DNA of 16,607 nt, taken from positions 1 through 16,607 of the forward strand of contig CAYIGN010000010.1 of assembly GCA_964363055.1 (NCBI GenBank), given 5' to 3'. The notes beneath the pieces are model-generated. The model saw only the letters and a program-made list of their open reading frames with translations. It had not been told where the DNA came from and searched no databases. The translations under genes were made by a program, and so were the position numbers. This document shows positions 1-6,591 of this stretch, piece by piece; the first letter of the stretch is position 1, and each line of letters opens with the position of its first letter. Source of the DNA: CAYIGN01 sp964363055. Lineage in GTDB: Bacteria; Patescibacteriota; Minisyncoccia; Sungbacterales; HO2-52-23.

Positions 1-87
1 TTCCGATTGTTTGTACAATTTTTTACGGATCGGTTTCGGCAGTTCGCGCAGTTGCTTCTTGAATCTATCCAAGTGACGGATTCTCAT
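1..87 (-). CDS. RelE/ParE-family toxin, N-terminal 29 codons only
   Basis: The reading frame opens with an ATG at 87-85 that overlaps the antitoxin stop in an ATGA arrangement, and it runs open off the left edge of the window. The 29 visible residues begin MRIRHLDRFKKQLRELPKPI. A lysine-rich helix carrying an F-K-K-x-L-x-x-L-P pattern is characteristic of the first helix of RelE/ParE/YoeB-type toxins, which are small ribosome-dependent mRNA nucleases or gyrase poisons. The catalytic C-terminal part lies outside the window, so the toxin subtype cannot be told and integrity is unknown. The antitoxin-first order and the 4-nt overlap imply translational coupling. The call rests on the short motif plus the neighbouring antitoxin. 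Confidence 0.7.
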   Translation of the reverse strand, partial: MRIRHLDRFKKQLRELPKPIRKKLYKQSE

Positions 88-362
88 GACTCCAGCGATG
101 CAATCAGTTCCTCAACGGAGTCAAAAGTCCGACTCACCTTTCCTTCCTCCATTTCTTGTAGCGCTTCGGTAAGCTGTCGGTCAACCTCATCATAGAATTT
201 CTCATATTTTTTCGGCACTTTCATGGTCCGTTTTACCGTGATCGGCTCCCGCGCGCCGTTCTTGGCGCGTACCAGCGCTTCATATTCTTTGCGCGGGATC
301 ACCGCAATATCTTTGGTGAGCAATGGTTTAGTAAGTTTTTTGGGTATGGTGATGGTGGGCAT
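84..362 (-). CDS. Antitoxin of a type II toxin-antitoxin module (AbrB/Phd-like N-terminus)
   Basis: This 92-aa protein begins MPTITIPKKLTKPLLTKDIA followed by VIPRKEYEALV. That pattern is common in small CPR antitoxins: a short beta-strand/swapped-hairpin-like segment, then a helix with KEYEALV. The C-terminal half (about residues 45-92) is charged and helical and ends FDSVEELIASLES, the usual toxin-wrapping tail. The antitoxin would bind and neutralise the toxin encoded immediately downstream and repress their shared promoter. The -10 box ends only 6 nt before the ATG, and a 16-bp perfect palindrome covers it, so the transcript looks leaderless and autoregulated. No Shine-Dalgarno is seen. 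The exact antitoxin fold family is uncertain. Confidence 0.75.
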   Translation of the reverse strand: MPTITIPKKLTKPLLTKDIAVIPRKEYEALVRAKNGAREPITVKRTMKVPKKYEKFYDEVDRQLTEALQEMEEGKVSRTFDSVEELIASLES

Positions 363-365
363 AGC

Positions 366-398
366 AATATGATATCATATTTTGTAAGGCGCAGTCAA
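366..398 (-). promoter_or_regulatory. Toxin-antitoxin promoter with 16-bp palindromic operator
   Basis: Read on the minus strand, TTGACT (393-398) is followed after 18 bp by TATCAT (369-374), and the antitoxin ATG starts 6 nt later, so transcription should begin at or very near the start codon. The -10 lies inside a perfect 16-bp palindrome, AATATGATATCATATT (366-381). A palindrome over the -10 is the usual operator position in autoregulated toxin-antitoxin operons. Confidence 0.7.
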
Positions 399-431
399 AG
401 AAAAAGCCGGCCGCGATGGTACCGCGCCGGC
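396..431 (-). terminator. Rho-independent terminator of the alpha-CTD-like gene
   Basis: On the minus strand, GCCGGC-GCG and CGC-GCCGGC arms (406-431, one bulged base) enclose a short loop and are followed by TTTTTCTTT. It begins 10 bp after the stop codon of the gene ending at 441. The T-tract abuts the -35 of the toxin-antitoxin promoter, so the two units are insulated but closely packed. Confidence 0.85.
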
Positions 432-440
432 ATCGAAGTT

Positions 441-839
441 TTAAGCTTCGTTCAGCAAGAATTCTTTTGCGGCACTAAAGCACCGCTCCAAAAATTTTTG
501 CTGGGCTGGAGTAAAGGTAAAACCAGTCCAAAACTCGATCCTTGGCAATCCTAGCCCGTGAGTCATATGGAAGGTCTGTATTATACCTTGAATGTGTCCG
601 TACATACGATTAATCATCCGTTCGGCTACCCCATGAGTTAAAAGATCATGCTCTTCTAACTCAAGCAGCTGACCGGCGCATCTTATGTTTAACCCATCCA
701 AAACCGCATAGGTGGGCGCAGTAAAATCATTTCTTGGTCCAATCACAGCTTCTATGGGTTGGATCAGTAATGGTAAAAGCACCAGAAATCTTTGATCTTT
801 GTCTGTAAATCCATCCGGAAACATCTCACGGGTGTCCAT
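441..839 (-). CDS. Small protein resembling the RNA polymerase alpha-subunit C-terminal domain
   Basis: This 132-aa soluble protein has no signal peptide. Residues about 44-99 (VLDGLNIRCAGQLLELEEHD, then a GVAERMINRMYGHI helix and HGLGLP) match the helix-hairpin-helix layout of bacterial alpha-CTD: an L-x-x-x-x-I-x-T-x-G-x-L-x-x-L-x-x-x-D-L-L helix, a glycine-centred hairpin and a terminal G-L-x-L. In full-length alpha this domain binds UP-element DNA and activators. Here there is no alpha N-terminal dimerisation domain, so it could be a DNA-binding regulator or polymerase-associated factor. The remaining N- and C-terminal parts are not recognised. It stands alone with its own promoter, a strong Shine-Dalgarno and a terminator. 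The domain call is by eye, and a generic HhH protein is the main alternative. Confidence 0.5.
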   Translation of the reverse strand: MDTREMFPDGFTDKDQRFLVLLPLLIQPIEAVIGPRNDFTAPTYAVLDGLNIRCAGQLLELEEHDLLTHGVAERMINRMYGHIQGIIQTFHMTHGLGLPRIEFWTGFTFTPAQQKFLERCFSAAKEFLLNEA

Positions 840-846
840 GTGTTAT

Positions 847-852
847 CCTCCT
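847..852 (-). promoter_or_regulatory. Strong Shine-Dalgarno AGGAGG
   Basis: A perfect AGGAGG on the minus strand sits 7 nt before the ATG at 839. It fixes the start of the 132-aa gene. It stands out because most genes in this window lack a recognisable Shine-Dalgarno. Confidence 0.85.
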
Positions 853-864
853 AGTCGAATCATA

Positions 865-886
865 CAAGGTACTATCAAGGTACTAT
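865..886. repeat. Tandem 11-bp direct repeat in the 5' untranslated region
   Basis: Two exact, adjacent copies of CAAGGTACTAT (865-875 and 876-886) lie between the predicted transcription start (about 906) and the Shine-Dalgarno of the alpha-CTD-like gene. The 11-bp period places both copies on the same DNA face, as expected of a tandem operator. A function is not shown. Confidence 0.7.
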
Positions 887-912
887 CTCCGAAAAATGAA
901 CTTCCGAAATGC

Positions 913-941
913 ACCATAATAGAGAATTGATGAAAAGTCAA
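913..941 (-). promoter_or_regulatory. Promoter of the alpha-CTD-like gene
   Basis: On the minus strand, TTGACT (936-941) is separated by 17 bp from TATGGT (913-918). The predicted start near 906 gives a leader of about 67 nt that includes the tandem repeat and AGGAGG. The -35 lies only 3 bp from the divergent -35-like sequence of the plus-strand LOG-family gene. Confidence 0.65.
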
Positions 942-944
942 GTA

Positions 945-971
945 TTGGCGGGAATTGAAATGGGTTATAAT
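945..971 (+). promoter_or_regulatory. Probable promoter of the LOG-family gene
   Basis: A consensus TATAAT (966-971) is 11 nt before the ATG at 983, so the leader would be only a few nucleotides long. The -35 is weak: TTGGCG at 945-950 with a 15-bp spacer. The bases after the -10 (TATAATCAAATC) resemble those at endoQ (TATAATCAAGTC). Confidence 0.5.
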
Positions 972-982
972 CAAATCAAGAC

Positions 983-1558
983 ATGAACCCCTCACCCCAC
1001 ACCCATCTCAAATACAAAATCTGCGTCTCCGGCGCGGCCGAGACCGGGCACTGCGCGCCCGATGTCTTGGAAAAGACAAAAGTACTTGGCGCGGAGGTTA
1101 TCCGCCAGGGCGCGGTCTTGGTGACGGGTGCCACCACCGGCGCGCCCTACTGGGCCGCCATCGGCGCCAAGGAAGCGGGCGGTTTTGTGATCGGCGTCTC
1201 TCCGGCATCTTCCGAAGAGGAGCACGTAAAAAAGTATGAACTGCCGATTGATTATCACGACGTGATCGTCTATACGGGGTTTGGCTATGCGGGAAGGAAT
1301 TTGCTCCTGACGCGCGCGGCAGACGCGATATTGATTGCCTGCGGCCGGATGGGGACGCTCAATGAGTTTACGATTGCCTTTGAAGACGATAAACCGATCG
1401 GGGTGCTGGACCATACTGGCGGCATGGCAGACGAGATCCGGGACATCCTCAGAAAAGCCCACCGCGGCATAGGCAAGGTCGTCTTTGATTCCGATCCCAA
1501 AGCATTGGTCGGAAAAATTGTTGAGCTCATCAAAAAAGAAAAGGTCGCAGAGAATTAG
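983..1558 (+). CDS. LOG/SLOG-family Rossmann-fold nucleotide-binding protein
   Basis: This 191-aa cytosolic protein opens with a beta-strand and glycine turn (KICVSGAAE, residues about 12-20), then VLVTGATTGAPYWAAIGAKE, and later ILIACGRMGTLNEFTIAFED. The last segment is the degenerate form of the PGGxGTxxE signature of the lysine-decarboxylase-like/LOG superfamily: G-x-x-G-T-x-x-E is kept but the first glycine pair is C-G. Classical LOG proteins release cytokinin bases from nucleotides, whereas the SLOG relatives closest to this length are nucleotide sensors of unknown role. No substrate is assigned. The ATG follows a TATAAT box closely, with no Shine-Dalgarno. The EF-like gene starts about 40 nt after its stop and is probably co-transcribed. 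Confidence 0.75.
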   Translation: MNPSPHTHLKYKICVSGAAETGHCAPDVLEKTKVLGAEVIRQGAVLVTGATTGAPYWAAIGAKEAGGFVIGVSPASSEEEHVKKYELPIDYHDVIVYTGFGYAGRNLLLTRAADAILIACGRMGTLNEFTIAFEDDKPIGVLDHTGGMADEIRDILRKAHRGIGKVVFDSDPKALVGKIVELIKKEKVAEN

Positions 1559-1564
1559 AGACAA

Positions 1565-1590
1565 GCGACAAGATGCATGTCGCATGTCGC
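1565..1590. repeat. Inverted/direct TGTCGC repeat in the intergenic spacer
   Basis: GCGACA at 1565-1570 is inverted relative to TGTCGC at 1578-1583, which recurs directly at 1585-1590 with a 7-bp period. This is one of several short-word repeats that make up spacers in the window. It lies directly before the EF-like start. Confidence 0.55.
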
Positions 1591-1598
1591 AGATTATT

Positions 1599-1844
1599 AT
1601 GGAAGAGCGAGTCGGCCAAGTCATTCACTTCTACGATAAAATCTCCGTAGCGGTAGTGCGGTTGGAAAAAGAGCTGGCGATCGGGGATACGATCCATGTG
1701 CAGGGGAAGGCGGCTGATTTTGAACAGAAGATAGAGTCAATGCAGGTCAATCATCAACAGGTGTTCTCAGCTAAAGCCGGGGATGAGGTGGCGGTAAAGA
1801 CGGACCAGAAGGTGAAGGAGGGCGATATTGTATACAAGAAGTAG
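1599..1844 (+). CDS. EF-Tu domain 2-like beta-barrel protein (translation elongation factor-like)
   Basis: This 81-aa protein begins MEERVGQVIHFYDKISVAVV and continues with LEKELAIGDTIHVQGK, a run of IESMQVNHQQVFSAKAGDEV and a final VKEGDIVYKK. The order is strand, GD-x-I/V strand, Q-SM-x-x-x, AGDEVAVK and GDxVY. It is the core of the translation-factor domain II barrel found in EF-Tu, IF2 and SelB, without any GTPase domain. Such stand-alone versions occur in CPR bacteria and archaea; their role is not established. The frame is open upstream to 1485, but that stretch overlaps the LOG gene and low-complexity spacer, so the ATG at 1599 (or 1584) is preferred. No Shine-Dalgarno is visible. Confidence 0.75.
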   Translation: MEERVGQVIHFYDKISVAVVRLEKELAIGDTIHVQGKAADFEQKIESMQVNHQQVFSAKAGDEVAVKTDQKVKEGDIVYKK

Positions 1845-1846
1845 CC

Positions 1847-1908
1847 ATGACGATGACCATGACTATGACAACAGTTGAATTGTCATTGTCATCGTCATTG
1901 TCATAGTC
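1847..1908. repeat. Hexamer repeat array forming an imperfect hairpin (ATGACN x4 / NGTCAT x4)
   Basis: The spacer between the EF-like gene and the permease consists of four tandem ATGACN units (1847-1870, with N = G, C, T, A in turn), a loop of about 10 nt, and four NGTCAT units (about 1881-1904). The two halves are inverted copies with mismatches only at the variable sixth base. There is no T-tract, so it is not a normal terminator. TTGTCA and CATAGT within the right arm could act as a weak promoter for the permease. Confidence 0.75.
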
Positions 1909-1912
1909 GCCG

Positions 1913-3040
1913 GTGGCAAAGTTCATCGAAGCAGTATTGATGTTGTCCGGAATGATTATCGGCGCGGGGATGTTTGGGATCCCTTTTTCTTTTGTACGCG
2001 CCGGATTCTGGCTGGGCGCTGCGGAGCTCGCGCTGCTGGGCGGGGTCATGTGGGTGATCCACTTGCGCTATGGCGAAGTAGTGCTGGAGACGCCGTCTAG
2101 ACACCGACTGCCGGGTTATGTACGGCTTTATTTAGGGCGGTGGGCTTCAATGCTTGCCTGGGGCTCGGCTCTTTTTGGGATCGGCGGGGCGCTGCTTGCT
2201 TACGTGGTTGTCGGCGGGTTATTTTTGGATTCACTTTTTGCCACGGCCGCGGCCCAAAGCAGTGACACCTTCTGGGCGGTGATTTTTGTCGCGATCGGCG
2301 CTCTCATCGTTTTCATGCCGCTGCGCCGAGAGGCGCTGATTAACGGTTTGCTGACTCTCGCTCTTATAATCTTTATTCTCGGCCTTTCTTTTTTTATGCT
2401 TCCTCGCCTGAATCCGTCCCATCTCGCCGGGCTCCGGCTTGAGGAATTTTTTACCCCTTATGGGGTAGTCCTTTTTTCTCTGGCTGGTTCAACCGCCATT
2501 CCGGAGGTAATCTCGGTCCTGAGCGGACGGCGGCGCCCGGCGCGCCGGGCCATAACCGCCGGGTCTCTGATTCCGGTTTTGATCTATTTTCTCTTTGCAC
2601 TGGCGCTGGTCGGTGGGTTGGGGCAAGGTGTGAGTGAAGAGGCGATTCGGGGGCTGGCCGGATTTAACGGGGGAGGACTTGTGTGGCTGGGCAGCGTCGT
2701 CGGGCTCCTGGCGGTGTTAACTTCGTTCGTGGTCCTAATTATCGCGCTGCGCTCGCTTCTACATCTTGACTTGGGGTTGGGTATGGGTATGGCGCGAGCT
2801 CTGGCGGTCGCCATCCCCTTGGGGCTTTATCTTTTGGGTTTGCAGAACTTCATTCTGATCATTGGTTTGGTCGGTGTAGTATCGGTCGGTATTGACTCAG
2901 CCCTGATTGTCGCGGCTTATAATCGTATGCGTGAGCGCAGGGGATACTCACTTCCATGGTGCGCTTATATATTTGAAGGGGGCGTCTGGAGCGCCGTTGC
3001 AGCCGGTATCATCGCGCATTTCTATAAACTCTTGATATGA
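1913..3040 (+). CDS. Amino-acid permease of the aromatic/hydroxy amino-acid (HAAAP)-like type
   Basis: This 375-aa integral membrane protein has about 10-11 hydrophobic segments across its whole length. The first helix carries SGMIIGAGMFGIPFSFVRAG. The unwound glycine-rich M-I-G-A-G-x-x-x-x-P pattern is the substrate-binding break in helix 1 of APC-fold transporters and is closest to Trp/Tyr permease and SLC38-like families. Other landmarks are LFSLAGSTAIPEVISVLSGR (about residues 183-202) and the terminal FEGGVWSAVAAGI. It probably imports an amino acid by proton or sodium symport, but the substrate cannot be read. The start is GTG at 1913, directly after the hexamer hairpin and without a clear Shine-Dalgarno. 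The P-type ATPase follows 24 nt downstream. Confidence 0.75.
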   Translation: MAKFIEAVLMLSGMIIGAGMFGIPFSFVRAGFWLGAAELALLGGVMWVIHLRYGEVVLETPSRHRLPGYVRLYLGRWASMLAWGSALFGIGGALLAYVVVGGLFLDSLFATAAAQSSDTFWAVIFVAIGALIVFMPLRREALINGLLTLALIIFILGLSFFMLPRLNPSHLAGLRLEEFFTPYGVVLFSLAGSTAIPEVISVLSGRRRPARRAITAGSLIPVLIYFLFALALVGGLGQGVSEEAIRGLAGFNGGGLVWLGSVVGLLAVLTSFVVLIIALRSLLHLDLGLGMGMARALAVAIPLGLYLLGLQNFILIIGLVGVVSVGIDSALIVAAYNRMRERRGYSLPWCAYIFEGGVWSAVAAGIIAHFYKLLI

Positions 3041-3064
3041 AATGCAACAGGGAGTTAACATTGA

Positions 3065-5665
3065 TTGTCAAAAATGATGGATAAGGCAGCGATCAAAAGG
3101 CCTTTTTGGGCAATGAGCGCGGATGAGGCGCTGGCTGCGCTGGAGGCAAGTAAAGACGGTCTTAAAGAAGAGATGGTGGAGAAACGAAGGAGTGTTTTCG
3201 GCCCCAACGCGGTTCCCGGCGGCCGGCCGCTCGCAAAACTCTCTCTTTTTTTCCGGCAGCTCGCAAGTCCGCTGATTTTAGTTCTGACGGCGGCCGGGGC
3301 GATTACCGTTCTCTTGGGGGAGCGGGTTGAGGCCGGTGTGATTTTTGCTGCGGTTGCGGTCAATACCGCTCTGGGTTTTTATCAGGAATACAAAGCCGAA
3401 TCAGCGCTTTCGGCGCTGCGCTCCTACATCCGTACTCGGGCCAGGGTCAGACGCCGAGACGGAGAGCGGGAAATAGACGCCGAGGACCTGGTGCCCGGGG
3501 ATATCATCCGCGTCTCGCAAGGAGATCGAGTGCCGGCAGACGCCCGTTTACTTTTCGTAAACGGGTTGGAGGCGGATGAGGCGGTTCTCACCGGCGAGTC
3601 CTTGCCGGTAATCAAAGATGCTGGGGTTTTGACGGCGGGCACGACTCTGGCAGACCGCACTGCCATGATTTACAGCGGGACACTCATCCTGGAGGGGGCA
3701 GCAGACGCAGTGGTTGCAGCAACCGGCTCCCAGACCGAATTCGGACGGATTGCGGAGTTGATTGCATCTGGCAGGCGTGCGTCTACGCCTCTGGAGCGCT
3801 CAATTGCCCGTTTTACCGTCAGAGTCGGAGCGGCACTTGCCTGCTTGGTAATTTTGCTTTTTGTCCTTGGAGTAGGGTACGGTTACGGACTGTTTGAAAT
3901 GTTTCTGATCGCAGTGGCGGTGGCGGTCTCAGCCGTACCGGAAGGGTTGCCGGTGGCGCTGACCGTGATTCTAGCGGTCGGGGTCGAGCGGCTGGCCAAG
4001 CGCCGCGCAGTAGTGCGGCGCTTGCTGGCAGCCGAGACCTTGGGTTCGGCCACCATGATCCTGACTGACAAGACCGGTACTCTTACCCAAGCCAAAATGG
4101 AGCTCACCGAAGTGATCGCCTATGAAGCAGGCGGCGAGGACGCCCAGGTGAGAATACTTAATGAAGCGATCCACAATACGGATGTAATTGTTGAAAATCC
4201 GGAGGATCCTCCGGAGGAATGGAAGATGTTCGGCCGCCTGATGGAGACGGCCTTGGTGCGCGGCGCGGCCGGCCGCGGAGTGGGGATGGAGGCGGTGCAG
4301 CAAGCCGAGATTATTGACCGGCTGCCGTTCAATTCCAGCCGTAAATTCTCGTCCAGCATCCGGCGCCGGGGGACAAACTACCGCACGGTGATAATAGGCG
4401 CACCGGAAATAATTCTTTCTTTTTGTGATCTTACTTCGGCTGGGCGCGAGGAGCTTGAGCAGGAGGTTGGGGGACGGGCCTTAGCCGGGGCTCGGCTGCT
4501 GGGCGTCATGATTAAAGACGGACCGCGGCCAGAGAACATCTCCGGGGGAGCGGCTCTGCGCGGTTTCCAGTTTCTGGGGTTGTTGGCTTTCCGCGATCCA
4601 GTGCGCGACGGCGTCCCTGCGGCAATCCGGTGTATGGCTCAAGCGGGAGTGAAGACGGTGATTGTGACCGGCGATCATAAAGGTACGGCCGAAGCAGTTG
4701 CGCGCGAGCTGGGGATGGTGGACGGCCGGAGTGCTGTCTTGACCGGGGAAGACCTACGACTGCTGAGGCGTGAGGAGTGGCAGAGCCGCGCTGCGGAGGT
4801 GAGCGTATACGCTCGGGTTACGCCCGAGCAGAAGGTTGAGATCGTAAAACTTTATCAAGAACGGGGCGAGGTGGTGGCCATGACCGGGGACGGGGTGAAT
4901 GACGCGCCGGCCCTGGAGCGTGCGGATATTGGAGTGGCCCTCGGCTCCGGGACCGAGGTCGCCAAGAGCGCTGCGGATCTGATTCTTTTGGACGATAGTT
5001 TTGAAACCATAGTCGCCGCTATAGAGGAGGGGAGGAAAGTATTGGATAATATCCGCAAGGTCATCGTCTATCTACTCTCCGACTCCCTGGACGAACTCCT
5101 GCTGATTGGCGGAGCGCTGGCGACTGGGTTAGCGCTTCCTCTCTCGGCTCTACAGATCCTCTTTGTCAATTTTTTTTCAGATAGTTTCCCGGCGGTCGCG
5201 CTCGCGTTTGAAGAGGGGATTGACGGGCTCGGCAGCCGTCCGCGCAAGCTTGACCGCAATCTCTTTGACCGGACCGTGCGTTTTTTGATCATCGCGATCG
5301 GCTTCTCCACTTCGGCTTTTCTCTTTTTGCTTTATTACCTGCTACTTAAGTGGGGCTTTGCGCCGGAACTGGTACGCACCTTTATCTTTGCATCGTTCTC
5401 CACCTACACCCTTTTTCTTTCTTTCTCGGTGCGGAGCTTGGAGAGAAGCATATTTACCTACAATCCCTTTTCCAATCACTACCTAATTTTAGGAGTGGCG
5501 GTTGGGCTACTACTAACTGCAGGCGCGATTTATATGCCGATGCTGCAGCGGGTATTCAACACCACGTCACTGCCGGCTGTGTGGCTCCTTGGCGTCTTGG
5601 GTATTGGTTTGATCAATGTTCTGGCGGTTGAATTCGGCAAATGGTTCTCTTCGCGCTACACTTGA
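3065..5665 (+). CDS. P2-type cation-transporting ATPase (calcium-type)
   Basis: This 866-aa membrane pump is close to full family length. In order it has a cation-ATPase N-terminal domain (about 12-55), actuator LTGES (175-179), transmembrane-4 VPEGLP (291-296), phosphorylation DKTGT with Asp335, nucleotide-binding PFNSSRKFSS, DPVRDG, TGDHKG, and hinge TGDGVNDAPAL (607-617), followed by the M5-M10 helices. By alignment with SERCA, Glu292, Asn702 and Asp706 retain site II and Glu677 is kept. Asn768 is replaced by Ser674 and Thr799 by Ser705, so site I is altered and calcium specificity is only probable. The usual KGAPE lysine is isoleucine here (IIGAPE). TTG at 3065 is the chosen start, with AGGGAG about 11 nt upstream; ATG at 3074 is an alternative. 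It is probably co-transcribed with the permease. Confidence 0.88.
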   Translation: MSKMMDKAAIKRPFWAMSADEALAALEASKDGLKEEMVEKRRSVFGPNAVPGGRPLAKLSLFFRQLASPLILVLTAAGAITVLLGERVEAGVIFAAVAVNTALGFYQEYKAESALSALRSYIRTRARVRRRDGEREIDAEDLVPGDIIRVSQGDRVPADARLLFVNGLEADEAVLTGESLPVIKDAGVLTAGTTLADRTAMIYSGTLILEGAADAVVAATGSQTEFGRIAELIASGRRASTPLERSIARFTVRVGAALACLVILLFVLGVGYGYGLFEMFLIAVAVAVSAVPEGLPVALTVILAVGVERLAKRRAVVRRLLAAETLGSATMILTDKTGTLTQAKMELTEVIAYEAGGEDAQVRILNEAIHNTDVIVENPEDPPEEWKMFGRLMETALVRGAAGRGVGMEAVQQAEIIDRLPFNSSRKFSSSIRRRGTNYRTVIIGAPEIILSFCDLTSAGREELEQEVGGRALAGARLLGVMIKDGPRPENISGGAALRGFQFLGLLAFRDPVRDGVPAAIRCMAQAGVKTVIVTGDHKGTAEAVARELGMVDGRSAVLTGEDLRLLRREEWQSRAAEVSVYARVTPEQKVEIVKLYQERGEVVAMTGDGVNDAPALERADIGVALGSGTEVAKSAADLILLDDSFETIVAAIEEGRKVLDNIRKVIVYLLSDSLDELLLIGGALATGLALPLSALQILFVNFFSDSFPAVALAFEEGIDGLGSRPRKLDRNLFDRTVRFLIIAIGFSTSAFLFLLYYLLLKWGFAPELVRTFIFASFSTYTLFLSFSVRSLERSIFTYNPFSNHYLILGVAVGLLLTAGAIYMPMLQRVFNTTSLPAVWLLGVLGIGLINVLAVEFGKWFSSRYT

Positions 5666-5690
5666 CATCTTATGTTAAAGGTGATATACC
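5662..5690 (+). promoter_or_regulatory. Strong promoter with extended -10 before the exported protein
   Basis: A consensus TTGACA (5662-5667) overlaps the ATPase stop codon. After 17 bp comes TATACC (5685-5690), preceded by TG at 5682-5683, the extended -10 signature. Transcription should start near 5697 and give a leader of about 69 nt. Confidence 0.75.
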
Positions 5691-5698
5691 TGGCTTTA

Positions 5699-5721
5699 AA
5701 AGTACTCAGTGTGAGTACTTT
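5699..5721. promoter_or_regulatory. 10-bp perfect inverted repeat at the transcription start
   Basis: AAAGTACTCA and TGAGTACTTT flank a GTG centre, a perfect 10-bp inverted repeat that begins about 2 bp after the predicted start site. It could be a repressor operator at +1 or a stabilising hairpin at the mRNA 5' end. It has only a broken T-run after it (TTTATTGTTT), so a terminator for the ATPase gene is less likely. Confidence 0.65.
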
Positions 5722-5753
5722 ATTGTTTGGGTTCTTTGTGAGTGAGTAAGAAA

Positions 5754-5761
5754 GGGAGGTG
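5754..5761 (+). promoter_or_regulatory. Shine-Dalgarno GGGAGGTG that decides the start
   Basis: GGGAGGTG ends 4 nt before the ATG at 5766. This selects that ATG over the in-frame GTG at 5742, which lies upstream of the Shine-Dalgarno and would place it inside the gene. Confidence 0.85.
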
Positions 5762-5765
5762 CGGC

Positions 5766-6563
5766 ATGAAGACGCTACGTAGCGCGGTATGGGCCGTAGG
5801 GTTGCTGGTGGCCGTGGGATTGTTTTACGCGACTGCGGCAGGTGCGGAAATTCTTCAAAAAGGGAAGATGCTCCGTACGACTGGTTTCTATGTGGTGAGC
5901 CAAGGGGCTAGAGTCCCTACGAAGAAAATCCCGCCTGAACCGTCGGTATCAATCTATAGCTCCCATGATTCTCTGGGGGGCGTGGTACTCGGTCTGAGTT
6001 TCTTCATGGAGTTCACCCCGCTCAAGACCGAGGTCCTTTCGGACGGAGAGGTAGTCCTATCCGAGGTCACAAGACAAAGTAGCGCGGATTTGCCGGAAGG
6101 CGTGGAGTACAACGCCTCGCCGCATGTAAGCATAAGCAAGCAGCCGTTGGTGTTCCGTACTCTTGGTACACGCCAGATCGAAGTCAGGGTGTACCCGCTT
6201 CGGGACGGATACTGGGCTTTCGAAGGGGCCATCAAGGTAGAGTCCTTTAGCTTTTCCACCTCCACGTGTGTGGAGTCGCCGGATAGGGTGGTTATACGAT
6301 TTGAGGTGATCACCCTTGGGGGCGAACCTCTTCCGCGCACTTTATGTATAGAGATCGAGGGCGCTGTGTCGGAGGCAATCTTGGTGGATGGCGGGACTGC
6401 CGCCTTGACTCTGCCGAGCTCCGTCTATGCAGAGACAATGGGTGGGCGTTCACTAGAAACAACGCTCACGAACCCGGAGACCGGCGAAGCGGTTTCCCAG
6501 GAGGTGTTCTTTAACAAGTTTGAATTTCTGCCGAGTTGCGAGATCTTCGGTGGAAAAGGTTGA
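5766..6563 (+). CDS. Exported protein of unknown function
   Basis: This 265-aa protein has a clear Sec signal peptide: MKTLR, a hydrophobic core at about residues 7-24, and an AGA-E cleavage site after about residue 27. The mature part is rich in beta-type sequence with no transmembrane helix, which suggests a secreted or surface-attached protein. Three cysteines (in STSTCVESP, PRTLCIEIE and LPSCEIFGG) could form a disulphide. The motif GGEPLPRTLCIEIEGAVSEA, followed by TAALTLPSSVYAETMGG, is reminiscent of Ig-like or beta-sandwich surface domains, but no family is recognised. It is monocistronic, with its own strong promoter, a palindrome at the start site, an excellent Shine-Dalgarno and a strong terminator, so it is probably well expressed and independently controlled. 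Confidence 0.75.
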   Translation: MKTLRSAVWAVGLLVAVGLFYATAAGAEILQKGKMLRTTGFYVVSQGARVPTKKIPPEPSVSIYSSHDSLGGVVLGLSFFMEFTPLKTEVLSDGEVVLSEVTRQSSADLPEGVEYNASPHVSISKQPLVFRTLGTRQIEVRVYPLRDGYWAFEGAIKVESFSFSTSTCVESPDRVVIRFEVITLGGEPLPRTLCIEIEGAVSEAILVDGGTAALTLPSSVYAETMGGRSLETTLTNPETGEAVSQEVFFNKFEFLPSCEIFGGKG

Positions 6564-6591
6564 GGTTTGGGCCCATGACTCCTTAATAAGT

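Noticed and set aside
1485..1598. N-terminal extension of the EF-like protein.
   Set aside because: It overlaps the end of the LOG gene and the TGTCGC spacer repeat, and its peptide is low complexity. Family proteins begin at MEERVG.
5699..5721. Hairpin as terminator of the P-type ATPase gene.
   Set aside because: The T-run after it is broken and it sits at the predicted start site of the next promoter, so operator or 5' mRNA hairpin fits better. Some termination activity is not excluded.
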